A stretch of 64,000 nucleotides of DNA from the NCBI GenBank assembly GCA_015039465.1, contig MU130154.1, forward strand, positions 785,065-849,064, written 5' to 3'. Shown here piece after piece: positions 47,787 to 59,286 of this stretch. Positions within the stretch are counted from its first letter, which is position 1, and each line of letters opens with the position of its first letter. The DNA comes from Phlegmacium glaucopus. Taxonomy: Eukaryota; Basidiomycota; Agaricomycetes; Agaricales; Cortinariaceae. The notes beneath the pieces were generated by a model that had not been told where the DNA came from, searched no databases, and saw only the letters and a list, made by a program, of their open reading frames with translations. Both the position numbers and the translations under genes were made by a program.

Positions 47787-48655
47787 TTACTTGGTGTGCA
47801 ATCCTTCTGTCAAGAGAATCTGGTTCGTGTAGGGAGCTTGATATCAGCAAAGGTACAACTCCATTGCCTAACCAAATATTACCTCGTCTTTTGTGATTGT
47901 TCGCAGTTCGCCTGGGGTAGCAGTCTTGCCGGTCATGGCACTGACCCCGACTTCTACGGCGCGGCCAATCTTTCCTTTGGTCGAATACCAATATCGAATT
48001 TCGTCAGGAATGACTTGGATTATTGAAACTCGAGGGTCGTTAGCATCACCCTTGTGAACGCCGTCTTTCAAGTCACCGAACCAAGCGGATGTTCTTAACG
48101 ATAAAAAAAATCAGATAAGATCAAAAATTATGTGTAAATTACTGACGCCGATGAAAAGCAATCTTTAATGGCATCTCGGTCTTGGCTCAATTTGGCTCTA
48201 CCCGAAAAGCTAATCTATATATTAGTACCATCAACGAATAGTTAATATCAAAACTCACGAGGCCCAGCTTGTTGTCTCGGGGTTCAAGAAACTGACATTG
48301 ACATGGGAGTCATTCTGAATTTCTTCGAATTTGTGCGACACATTATTACCGATGAAGGTCAGAGTCAATTGAGTATTTTTTTCAGCTAGGCACAGATAGT
48401 CATTAATGTAAATATATGCTGGGAGACGACGTACGAGAAATGGGGTTCATTGCGCGGGAATGAAGTTGACCGTCCGCGGATCGAGTAGTAAGCATTGCGG
48501 TGTGGGCAGATGATATGATTTCTTTGAGACCTGATCATGACAGTCAAACAAAATTGGAGTAACAGACTTGGCAGATTCATACCATTTATCTTTTCTTGTG
48601 GAGTAATGTCATTGTTCTGCGCTTGAGCGGTGTAAGGATCTAGAGTAGCGGACAT
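47787..48655 (-). CDS. bli-3: bli-3-like FMN-binding split-barrel protein
   Basis: Pyridoxamine-phosphate-oxidase-like flavoprotein related to Neurospora blue-light-induced gene bli-3. Six exons on the minus strand, first exon 48655-48583. The protein runs MSATLDPYTAQAQNND ... EIISSAHTAMLTTRSADGQ, SRAMNPIS, TFIGNNVSHKFEEI, VNVSFLNPETTSWAS, FSGRAKLSQDRDAIKD, AWFGDLKDGVHKGDANDPR, VIPDEIRYWYSTKGKIG and ends ILLTEGLHTK. Length is about 200 residues, as expected. Partner flavin and substrate are inferred from the family. A perfect TGACGTCA site lies 58 bp upstream. Confidence 0.9.
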
Positions 48656-49116
48656 GGCTTTAGTTTAACATGCAGAAATGGTAAGAGCAAGACTTTATAC
48701 TCCGTCACCATATGACGTCATTTGAGTGAAATACACTCAGTCCTGAGCCAAAGCTTGGGGTCGTCACATTGGGAGGTCACAGGGCTTGTGTCAGACAGCA
48801 TGGACCTGGCGTACGTATAGACAATGTGATGTATGGCTGCAGGACCATAACCTCTCTCGCCATCCTGGCAAGCTAGCATCAACAGCACCCTTTCGAGATT
48901 TGGAGTCGTAGGAAATTGTCCTAGAGTCCACCATATAGCTATTAACGACAGCAATTTTTCTTGAGTATCTACAAACAGACAACGTGAGTCGAACACATTC
49001 CTAGAAGCAAGGAAGGCATATTTTGAAGATGTTTTCTCAACATCAAGTTCATAATGAGCAGAGGTGAATGGTGAGCAATAGTGATATATATATTATCTAG
49101 TATGTGTGAATAGGTT
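48656..49116. other. Intergenic with an unassigned minus-strand frame
   Basis: Holds the bli-3 promoter and TIM17 3' flank. A minus-strand frame is open at 48718-48996 and follows a possible acceptor (TTTGTAG near 48970), so it could be a terminal exon of an extended transcript; I recognise no domain. Confidence 0.35.
48713..48720. promoter_or_regulatory. TGACGTCA (CRE/ATF-type bZIP site)
   Basis: A perfect eight-base palindrome TGACGTCA 58 bp upstream of the bli-3 start codon. This is the consensus for ATF/CREB bZIP proteins such as fungal Atf1, which control light and stress genes. One chance copy per window is not improbable, so the role is inference. Confidence 0.4.
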
Positions 49117-49818
49117 TTAATGCATTCCAGGAGCGGGTTCCATAGCGCCCGGTACTGTGGAATGGTCAAGAAAGGTCACTTTCAGCAGGATGAATCACTT
49201 ACGTGGTGCCATCTGTGGCCGTTGTCCCGCACTTGTTACCCGATTAAATAGAACACCAACACCCTCGAAGACGCCAAGAAGAATACCACACATGATGGCC
49301 GAACTTAGGGCCGTACGTGGACCACCTTATAACATGAACATGGTCAGAACAACAAAGACAATGGTAACCAGAACAAACATACTCCGTAGCGCCAGACAAC
49401 CACCTGTCATAAATCCAGAGATAATAGCATTCCATGCGTCCTCTTTTTGCCGCCAACCTTTGACAGCGCAATCGAATGTTGAGAACATGCCACCCCAGAT
49501 ACCAAAGTTACCACCTGTCACAGGTGCTCGTGCTTTCATTGACGAGATGGCGCCAACAAACCGTTCTCCCTATGGAATGACAGATAACAATTTAAGAGAA
49601 GCAGGAACTGCTACGAAGTGGATAACGCACCCTTGGAGAGTTACGGGCACCTTTTATTCCATGCCAGATACCACCACCAATAGCCCCCATCGAGAATGCA
49701 CCACCAAAATCATTAAGAATCACCCATGGGCTGTAGACGCGAAAAGTTTAGATAAGAAATCTTGTCAAGTAATATAGGATGCTTTCCAGGGGTCTCGCGT
49801 GTGATCGGCGTGTGCCAT
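49117..49818 (-). CDS. TIM17: Mitochondrial inner-membrane translocase subunit Tim17
   Basis: Pore-lining subunit of the TIM23 preprotein translocase. Minus-strand exons start at ATG 49818 ([10 protein letters not shown]) and 49730, followed by three more; about 160 residues. The family sequence is unmistakable: [89 protein letters not shown]. To read in frame the first intron must run 49786-49731 (56 nt, CAG acceptor), which makes its donor GAAAGC instead of GTAAGC; see the finding. The C-terminal exon ([11 protein letters not shown]) depends on a standard GT-AG intron. Confidence 0.9.
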
Positions 49819-50025
49819 GTCGTCTAAAAGTAAAGGGGAAATACGGGTGAAGAAAAGATAGGTTTACGGAGTTGTCAGAATTGGAAACTTTTTTGCTGGT
49901 TCCAACACGTGCACCCTCACACGTAATAAATTTCACGTGACACCGTCGCGTATTAATTGGTCACGGTTTGTTTGGATATTTTGTCTTTTGAATTCAAACC
50001 ATCGTCTGCCTTCAAAGCTTCAACC

Positions 50026-52410
50026 ATGGCGTCGACCTCAAAGGCACACCCGTCTATTCAAAGACTAAACAATGCTTATGTTCAAGTACCTGTATCACCT
50101 CTGAGCTTAACTACCTATCGCTCTCTCAAAGCACCCATCCTCAGTGCATCGAGCATGAAACTCAAAGAGAATACGCCTCTTCGGCCACTACAATTTACTA
50201 CCATTCCATCTATGTCTCATAAACGCAAGCGCTCTGACTGTGACTCTATCCACGATGGGCCTCTATCCGTTGTAAAGAAAGCGAAGCTCGTTGTTCCCGA
50301 TGGGACGCCTTCCAAAGCCAGAAGCCAGCCAATCGTACCTACTGCGAATGCTTGTCCAGATTTTCCCAATGGATATGTCTATTGTCATCAGTGCTCTAAA
50401 AAACGCGACATTTTGAGTGAGTTCGCATCTTAGACTTTGGTAGCATCTGAAGCAATCAACATCTTGACAGCAACTATCCAATGCAACATCATGAAGCATT
50501 GTCAAACCAAAGGCAAAGGCACGGGAGAACGGCATTGTGTTAATAAATACTGTAAAGGCTGCCTAAAGAGAAAATATAATGAGGACTTCGATGTTTTGCA
50601 AGGATGCACCAAGACTGGTAGCGCGTCATTTTTCACGTCAGTAAAATCCTAAGCACACTATTTTTCATGGACTCATTCGAGCACCTTTTAGATGTCCGCG
50701 TTGCAGAGGTGTTTGCAATTGCTGGAAATGTAAGAAAACGCTGGGAATTGAAGCGACAAGGTAACTATATGTTTGCTCATCCTGTTAATCTAATTTACGC
50801 ATTCGCCCTTTCCCAGTCTTCCAGGTTCCCATCCCAACATTCCAGTTCTACCGAAGACAGCAAAAGTAGAGAAGAAACCACAAGTTCAAACTGCCAGGAC
50901 AAAAGCCAAGGATATCCTTAAACCTACAAAGAAAGTTTTGCCACAGCTTAAATGGACGCCTGTGCCATCTACCATCACTCAGGCCCAAGCTGAGGAAAGA
51001 ATCTTCATTCGAGAATTTGCTCTGAGATTCGCTGATATAATGGGGCCAAGTATCGCAAAGTCCAGTCTGGAAGAATTGGGGTTCATAGCAGGAAAGATCA
51101 ATAGCGATGAGGACGTCGACATGCTGGCCTGGGTGAGCGGACCGTGCGTTAAAGGGTTGGTACTGGGACTTCTCGGACTCCTAGCAAAGGATCATGAGAC
51201 CGACATCGCGCAGGTAAGTAACTACGATATCCTGGGTCATTTGATTCTAATTATCTGAGCAGGAGATCAAAACAGCCATCAAGACCATAAGGTCTGCAGG
51301 CGTTAATCTGAACAAGATGTGGTTAAATCTTGTCGTTCTTCGCGACAACGTCGCAAGTCTCTTCTCATCAACTGCCTCAACATCTCATGCTGAACCTTCG
51401 GTATGGGTGCCATTGACGTTCCCTGATCCTTCGCCTGCTCCCCTATCCGCTACTCAACACGTACGAAGTCTCCGGAACGTTCGCTCCGTCACGTCTTCTG
51501 GGGATATTGTCAATGTTGTGCATACAGCTCAAATGATTCCTGTCATCATTTCCCTCATTCATTTAGTTCTTGAGACTGCCATTGTTCGTGAGGAAATTGA
51601 CCAGGGAATTAGAAATGCTAGAGATGTAGCCCGTGATGCAAAGGAGGCCACCAGAATTGAGAACGAGAGGTGGGACAAGGAGCGAAAAAATATGGAGGAC
51701 ATTTCGAAAGACAAAGTCGACAAGAATGAGGTAACGGCTCTATTCTGTATTCACGCAACTGGTTTTCATGGTCATCTCAAACGTAGGATAAAGCCAAACG
51801 AAAGGCACATAAGGACCGGATTTCGGATATTAACAATGTCGTGAAACTCACAGCCCAGGGGTTTACACCCCGATTTTCAATCTTGGGCATGGATAACGAA
51901 GGTCGGACCTATTATGCTCTCTCTCCAGGAGTTCAAGAGCGAGAAATTGCTTTCGAGTACCTTGAGGTGGTATCTATTGAAAAGGCGACGAAGCTGAAGA
52001 AGAAAGGACGCATTTTAACTGCCGAAGATAGAAGAGAGATGAAGGAGTGGTCTTGGTTCGTCGGCGTTTGGGGGAAGAAGCCGCCTTCCGATGGTCAATC
52101 CGAGAACCTCCAACCTGCGAAGAAGCTCCTTGACAATGTCGATACCTCGGATGAAATGGAAGATGGCGAGGAAGTGGCAGAGAAATGGTGGGGTTTCTGG
52201 GAGCATGAAGAGATCACCAGACTTGCAGACTGGATCACTATCAAGTCGAAACTTGGAGATGAAGAAGATACGCAGGTTGAAGACAAGAAGGATCCAGCAA
52301 AGATGCAACTGAAGCATTTGGTAACGCAATTGAAAGATTATGCCACCCTGCTCGAGTGGAGAGTCCGCGATGACAAATTCAATATCAACGACGCTCCTGC
52401 ATTAGAATAG
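50026..52410 (+). CDS. 4CXXC_R1 zinc-finger protein with DDT/WHIM-like region
   Basis: Multi-exon gene, about 650 residues. A basic, Ser/Pro-rich N-terminus precedes a zinc-binding module built from CxxC pairs: CHQCSKKRD, TIQC with HC and KYCKGCLKRKY, then CPRCRGVCNCWKCKK after an intron. This is the zf-4CXXC_R1 module of human CDCA7. Further on, a DDT-like block (FALRFADIMG) and a WHIM-like motif (ILGMDNEGRTYYAL) are followed by a coiled coil with acidic stretches and a C-terminal WWGFWEHEEI element. DDT and WHIM motifs occur in ISWI-type chromatin remodelling partners, so I infer a nuclear chromatin role. The domain boundaries beyond the zinc module are my reading. Confidence 0.8.
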
Positions 52411-52596
52411 ACGAGCGGTGGCAAAGGGGAAGGAAAGCTAACAACGGATGTGTTTTATAGTCAAGTAGACAGAGCACTGGCAGGTCCATGAGACCAATAA
52501 TGCGTCACAGGGCCTTCATTTATGTAAATAATAACATTTGGTATACAGGGAATGTCCAATAAATACACACATATGCCTAATTAAAACTCATTAATA

Positions 52597-54695
52597 TCAT
52601 GGAAGGTTTTCATTGCTTGCCTGTGCCAGTACAGACTCCTTTAATTTCTGTTCGTCCATCAATTTCCTCTTCTGCTCTCCACGCAGCAGGAAGATCAGAG
52701 AACAGATACCCATTGCGGCAGCGCCCAGAAAGATAAGAGCGTTCAACATGTTTAGAGGTGGATTACCATCGGGACCGGCACGTAGTGCACCACAGGCTAT
52801 ATATTGATCCATTAGTTAACTTTTTCATCGGTAAATCACCACAAGAACGTACACAAAACGAAGGCAATCCCGAAGAGGTTACCACTGTTTCGATGCAATC
52901 AGAAATCACGATCGTCAAAGATTCAAATAATAAACGCACCCGAACCACACAAGAGCTGAACTGCCATCCACATTTCGGGTAAGTTCTGCGGCAAGTTCCA
53001 AAGCAATTGGAAGCATTGTAATGGAACAAATTCCAATAACAGCCATGATAACAAACAAAGCTGCCGTATTGTCTGGTCTGACTAGAAGCAAATCTTCATC
53101 AGTCTTTCTTTCTTTCTTTTAGTCAAATAGAACACATACCAGCCCAGATAAGGGAGAGCCATCCCACCGCAATGATTGGGACAAGGATTTTGGACAAGAG
53201 TGCCAGGGAGTAAGGGAAAAAACGATCAATAATCGGACCAGTGGCAATGGCCGCTACCATGCCACTCAAGAGCAAGCAAGCACCCATGAACCCACTCAGG
53301 TCTGCAGAGTATCCCATAGGTTGCTAGATGATCCAAAGTGAGTTAGGTAGTGGAATAAGTCAAAGAAGCTTACCATAATCTGCGCGGAAAGGAGGCCAAA
53401 TGTATTTGTGCTAGGGGAAAAAATTCGATTAGATGCTTTTAAATTCCAGTTTATTTTCAGATACTCACTTGGCGGAGAGCAAAGAAAAAATGAGAAAAAT
53501 AATGGCGAAATCGAATCGTTCTCGAACGGACATGTACGCATCTGGCTCTACTTTCATCCCAATCGTTGCACGACATAGTGTCAGTAAAGATGGTGTTTGC
53601 ATAGATGCAGCATATGCTATGATCAAAGTCAGATAGTATATTCAAATAATAGAAAGGATGCATTACTAGGAGGAGTCGGCGGGGCCTTTCCGATAAGAAA
53701 AACGAAGGGAGTGACAGCGATGGACATAATTCCGAGGACCAGTATCTAAAATTTAAACGTTAGATACTTGAATAACACTTTTCTGAAAATATAAAGGACA
53801 CCCACTGATTGGCGAGTGTCGCCCACTAATGGACTCAGGACCTGTCCCAGTGCGCCTCCAAAAGGATTTGCTACCCAGGCTCACATTAATATACAACATG
53901 GACTGAGTGGGGAAAAAAGTCACCGATGGCAATTAACATAGTAGCCGTAGTGCGTCCTTCCAGGCCAAACCATGTTTCCGAATACCTTGGGCCTATGACC
54001 TGGTATATTGCTAGGGGTATGGACGCGAAAAACTACGAAAACGATTAAATTTCATGACAAGATTAACGATAGTCGGGACTTACTTGTCCCAAGATCAACA
54101 GCACATAGGCCTCAATAGGGGAAAGGGAACGTATGGTCCCAGAATATCGTAGCCCGGCCGATATGATGAGGCCCACGGCTCCAACATCGCACTGTAAAGT
54201 TCCCAAAATCAAGAAACTATCTGAAGGTCATTGGGGACGCAACTTACACATCTTCGGACCCCATAAAGCGACACAATTTTTGGGATGATGAGAGAGATGG
54301 GCAGGTAAGCGCAAGCAACCACGTTCCCAAGCCAATTGACCTCGTCGAGAGTTATATTAAATTCAGTAGCCACTGTTAAAGGACGGTTATAACTTGAGAG
54401 AGAATATCAAAAGAGGTATACCAACATACTGTTATTGGATATAGGGCCAAACCATGGCCATGCCATGCCAGCGATAATATTCAAAAATATCTAGAGTTCA
54501 CCGATTTAAATAATTGATGGAGTGCGGGACAACCACACTCACCAAAGCGACAAGACCAGCAAATCGACGTCTGTATAATCGATACTGAATAGCTGGCACG
54601 GCATTGAGTGAGACTTCTTCAACATCCAGTACTTCAAAGGCATAGTTGGTTATGTGCTTCGAGGGGTTGTTCAGGCGCGAGTAGTCACCGTCCAT
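52597..54695 (-). CDS. SLC49-like MFS transporter, copy 1
   Basis: Many-exon minus-strand gene from ATG 54695 to stop 52597, about 480 residues with around 12 hydrophobic segments. N-terminus MDGDYSRLNN, then YRLYRRRFAGLVAL, an MFS start with WPWFGPISNN and FNITLDEVNWLGN, IYQVIGPRYSETWFG, RTTATMLIA, PFGGALGQVLSPL, GYSADLSGFMGACLLLSG, IGICSITMLPIALELA and a C-terminal GEQKRKLMDEQ tail. This pattern matches the FLVCR/DIRC2 (SLC49) branch of the major facilitator superfamily, whose animal members move choline, ethanolamine or heme-related compounds. Substrate here is unknown. A close paralogue lies 2.2 kb upstream in the same orientation. Confidence 0.85.
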
Positions 54696-55503
54696 TGGCT
54701 TAGGAGATATTTGGCAACTGGATTTTTTTTGAAGTCCCCTTTAACGCAGTCGATTTGTAGTTGCCTGATTGCAGAGAACAAGAGGGGGCAGCTGTTATTG
54801 ACCTAATGAACACATGTGATATAGTAGGTGCACAGCGTAAGCCGTGCCTCACCGTTTAAATCCTTGCAGGACCCTGGATAATTTAGCCTCCAGAACCATA
54901 GTTTCAAAGCCAAACGTTACGGATAAAAACCGATTCGGGATCAGATTAGTTACCATAACTTCAATTAGGCCCGTTCGTTTTGTTGTCGAATCCGACAAAT
55001 CACTACATTTCTACCTACCCTAAAACAAGTACTTGGACCTATGGAGAGAGCTATGGAGAGTGGAAGCGAGTTTAAAACTTAATCAACATCCCTCATCATC
55101 CAATTATAGGGTTGCGCACCGCACGGTCAAATGACGGGTTGCCTCAACCCCAATCCCCCAAGTCTCAGTGGGTAGCAAAACCACGGGTACGCACGGGTAG
55201 GACCGCCATTATAGTTTTGAAACTCGAATGACACAGCCATCATCGTCAAGCATCGTCAACGATATTGATGACATCCGGTGACGGTAATGCCGGATCGGTG
55301 GATTACTATCACGTGCATCGGTAGACATATATTCAAAATCACATTTCGCTCATCCGTAAGCTTACTAGGGGTCGACTGGCGTCGACATGAAACCTTGCTG
55401 GATTTCTAATGACTTTGAACTTAGTTCACACGTTAACATACTGTTGACGCTAGCCATTGCATTGAATCAGACTAAAATATATATAAAACCAAGACACTAA
55501 GAA

Positions 55504-55676
55504 GTTCTAATGGCATTGAAACTTTTGAATACAAATCAGTAGCCATTTGATGCTGATGACGTTGGCATCGACACGCCTTCCATGAAAGATCACTGAGATG
55601 TTCTAATGCCATCAAAAGTTATGCATATGAGTCAGTAGCTATTCGATGAGCGAACTCGGATTAGAAACGCCTACCA
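55504..55676. repeat. Imperfect ~95-bp direct repeat, two units
   Basis: Unit 1 (55504-55584) and unit 2 (55600-55676) share GTTCTAATG(G/C)CAT, a CAGTAG(C)CATTTGATG-like core and ACGCCT(T/A)CCAT at matching spacing, with a number of mismatches and small gaps between. Confidence 0.6.
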
Positions 55677-55799
55677 TTTATTTTGTTTTTTCTTCTTCTT
55701 AAGTGGTCCTTTGAAAATTGAGGACTCTCCCTCGGCGGTAGCGTCCTTATCTTCATCGATAGCTCTCTTTTTCCCGTCTGCCTTTGAGTTGGAGCTCAT
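55671..55799 (-). CDS. Candidate 42-residue basic/acidic small protein
   Basis: ATG 55799 (MSSNSKADGKKRAIDEDKD...) runs 42 codons to the stop at 55671. Composition is strikingly protein-like: basic patch, acidic middle, then IFKGPLKKKKK. It may be a real small protein or the last exon of a larger gene; I could not establish upstream exons. No family recognised. Confidence 0.35.
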   Translation of the reverse strand: MSSNSKADGKKRAIDEDKDATAEGESSIFKGPLKKKKKQNKW

Positions 55800-56946
55800 T
55801 AGATGGATTTGCCTTTGTTTACATTTTGATGAAAAGATATGATAAGATAACAGACACTTTCGGATGAAGCTCCTTCGAGCGATACGAGCGCGCTGGTTTT
55901 AGGAGCCTGACAGCAAGGTAATAACTAGTTATATATGTATACATCACAGTTCACTTGTCATGTTATGTACTCTACTCGACAGTAAAAACATTGGCACCGA
56001 CGGAACCCGCAGTACTCGAGAGGGGGGGAAATCGATGAATGTTAAATATTATATATCATTAAATTAAATTAACCAAAGAGTTCTACAATATTGTTTGGAA
56101 TATCTGATTAATTCTGCTTTAACTTATAAGATTCCATTGATTTTTGCCGACACTCAGCTTAAAAAGATACTCTTTGGAAAATCTATTTTTAGCCCATGGC
56201 GGCAACGCGGGACATATCTCTCGGGACAGACAACGAGCTTGTATTTTGTTCACTCTTCACTGCAATTACTACAAACTACAAAGGAAAAAGGAAAAACCCT
56301 CGAATGGCAAAAGGAAAGGTACAGAGTCTTTGATTGAATCAAGTTGAACAAGTTCATTCATGAAAGTCGTCGAGGGCGAAGGAAAAAGTCAAGGATGATA
56401 ATTCATAATTAGTATCGATATCGTACTGCATAACAGCGGGCTGTGCAGTGAAGTTGTGCGCCGAGACGGCGGGAAGATAAATATAACCTATGTTTTCTTG
56501 GAATTACCGTTTTAGGCCTGACATAGCCGTTTGGCCCTTGGGCGGCGGCAGGCCTTAAGGAGAAAAGTCCATCCGTCAAATATTGGTGCCCCCTTGCCTA
56601 TGGCGGCCTAGGAAAGAATGAAAAATAAGCCAGGGAAGAAATGAGATGAGTTATAAAAATGAGATTAGACAGATTTCATTTTACTACGGGAGTCTGCAGG
56701 AATTTATCTATAATTTATGATTAAAGTGGTAGCTACCACTCAATGGATGTGTTTCATAGCTAAGTAAACAGAGCACTGGCAGGTCCTGAGACCAATAATG
56801 CTTCACAGAGGATATTGTGGTCTTCGTTGCTTTGGATTCTTTGCATGCTCAAAGATATAATAGAATAGGGACTTCAGAAGATAATATTTGCTATATATAT
56901 AGAGACCCAGAGTCAATAAACATTTAAACTAAAAACCCATTACATA

Positions 56947-59064
56947 TCACGTAAGGACCTCACAGGTTGGCAGCCCTTGTGCCACTGCAGACTCCTTTAA
57001 TTTTTCTTCGTCCATCAATTTCCTCTTCTGCTCTCCACGCAGCAGGAAGACCAAAGAGCAGATGGCCATTGCGATAACGCCCAAAAAGATAAGAGCTTTC
57101 GACATGTTCAGAGGGGGATGAGCACCGGGACCGGCACGCAGTGCACCACAGGCTATTGGTCATCAGTTAACTTTCATCAATAAATCACTACAGGAACGTA
57201 CCCAGAACGAAGATAATCCCGAAAAGGTTGCCACTGTTTTGATGCGATCAGAATCACGATCGTCAAAGACGAATTAATAGCGTACCCGAACCACACAAGA
57301 GCTGAACTACCATCCGCATTCCGGGTAAGTTCGCAGGCAAGTTCCAAGGCAATTGGAAGCATTGTGATAGAGCAAATACCAATAGCAGCCATGATAACAA
57401 ACAAGGCTGCAGTATTGTTTGGTCTGACTAGAAGCAACTCTCATCAGCTTTCTTTCTTGACTTTGGCCAAATAGAGCACATACCAGCCCAGATAAGGGAG
57501 AGCCATCCCACTGCAATAAATGGGACAAGGACTTTGGCCAAGCGTGCCAGGTGGTGGGTAAAAAAACGATCGATGAGTGGCGCAGAGACAATGGCCGCTA
57601 CCATGCCACTCAAGAGCAAGCAAGCACCCATGAACCCACTCACGTCCGCAGAGTATCCCATAGGTTGCTAGACGATCCAAAGTGAGTTAGGTAGCGGAAT
57701 AAGTCTAGAAGCTTACCATAACCTGCGCGGAAATGATCGCAAATGTATTTGTGCTAGGGGGAAAAAATCGATTACATGAGCTTTTGTATTCCAGTTTATT
57801 TTCTAATACCCACTTAGCGGAGAGAACAGAAAAAATGAGAAAAATAATGGCGAAATCGAATCGTTCTCGAACGGACATGTACGCGTCTGGCGCTACATTC
57901 ATACCTAGCGTTGCACGACATAGTGTAATTAAAGATGGTGTTTCCTTGGACGCAGCATATGCTATGATCAAAGTCAGTTAGTAAGTTAAAATAATAGAAA
58001 GGATGTATTACTAGGAGGAGTCGGCGGGGCCTTTCCGATAAGAAAAACTAAAGGAGTGACAGCGGTGGACATAATTCCGAGAACCAGTATCTGAATTTGG
58101 ATGTTAGAATCATACTTGAATAACCTTTTTTGAAAATACAAACGATACGTACTGATTGGCGAGTGTTGCCCACTAATGGACTTAGAAGCTGTCCCAGTGC
58201 GCCTCCAAAAGGATTTGCTACACAGGCTCATATTAACCTACAATATGGACTGAGTGGGGAAAAGCTCACCAATAGCAATTAACATGGTAGCCGTAGTGCG
58301 TCCTTCCAGGCCAAACCATGTTTCGGAATACTTTGGGCCAATGACTTGGTATATTGCTTGGGGTATGGACGCGAAAAACTACGAAAACGATTTATTTTCA
58401 TGACAAGATTAACAATAGTCTGGACTTACTTGTCCCACAATCAACAGCGCATAGGCACCACTAGGCGAAAGGGAATGCGGGGTCCCAGCATATCGCAGCC
58501 AGGCCGAGAGGATCAGCCCCACGGCTCCAACATCGCACTGTAGAGTTCCCAATTATGAAACCATCTGAAAGTCGTTAGGAACGCAGCTTACACATCTTCG
58601 GATCCCATAAAGGGACACAATTTTTGGAATGATGAGAGAGGTGGGCAGGTAAACGCAAGAAATGATATTCCCGAGCCAATTGACTTCGTCGAGAGTTATA
58701 TTAAATTCAGTAGCCACTGCGAAACGACGGTGATAACTTGAGAGAGAGAATATGAAAAGAGGTATACCAACATACTGTTATTGGATATAGGGCCAAACCA
58801 GGGCCATGCCATGCCAGCGATGATATTCAAAAATATCTGCAGTTCACCGATTTTAAATAATTGACGGAATGTGGGACAACCTCACAAACTCCCGCTCACC
58901 AAAGCCACAAGACCAGCAAACCGACGTTTGTATAATCGGTATTGAATCGTTGGCATGCCAGTGTCTGAGACTTCCTCGATAGCCAGCGGTTCAAAGGTAC
59001 AACTGGTTATGTGGATCTTCTCAGCCGAAGAAAGGTCGTTCAGGCTCAAGTGGTCACCTTCCAT
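56947..59064 (-). CDS. SLC49-like MFS transporter, copy 2
   Basis: Second tandem member, minus strand, ATG 59064 (MEGDHLSLNDLSSAEK) to stop 56947. It aligns to copy 1 exon by exon, including introns and flanks, at high identity (for example GYSADVSGFMGACLLLSG versus GYSADLSGFMGACLLLSG, and ITMLPIALELACELTRNADG). Its C-terminus differs (GLPTCEVLT replaces QASNENLP). No frameshift or premature stop is apparent, so both copies may be functional. Substrate unknown. Confidence 0.83.
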
Positions 59065-59286
59065 GGCTTCCGAAGAAATTTGGTGACTGGGGATCCCAAA
59101 GTCCAAAGCCTTTGATGCAGTTGATTTGTAGTTGCCTGGAGAGAAAAGCTGTCATTGACCTATTATGTAGTGTGGAATGAAAGGGACACATGCTACCCTA
59201 TGTCACGAGTTACATAGTTTATGTACACACGTATCGGAGCCTGATTCCAGGTATATGTAACGCCACCGATCTATCTCATTCCTTCC

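Larger units (their letters stand above)
54696..56946. other. Spacer between the two transporter copies
   Basis: About 2.2 kb. It contains a small candidate coding segment (55671-55799), an imperfect direct repeat (55504-55676) and A/T-rich sequence, otherwise nothing recognised. The 3'-UTR-like part at about 56755-56830 is homologous to the region after copy 1, so the duplication unit includes 3' flank. Confidence 0.45.

Noticed and set aside
49157..49777. 206-codon plus-strand frame
   Set aside because: It is the complement of the TIM17 exons, which match the family perfectly.
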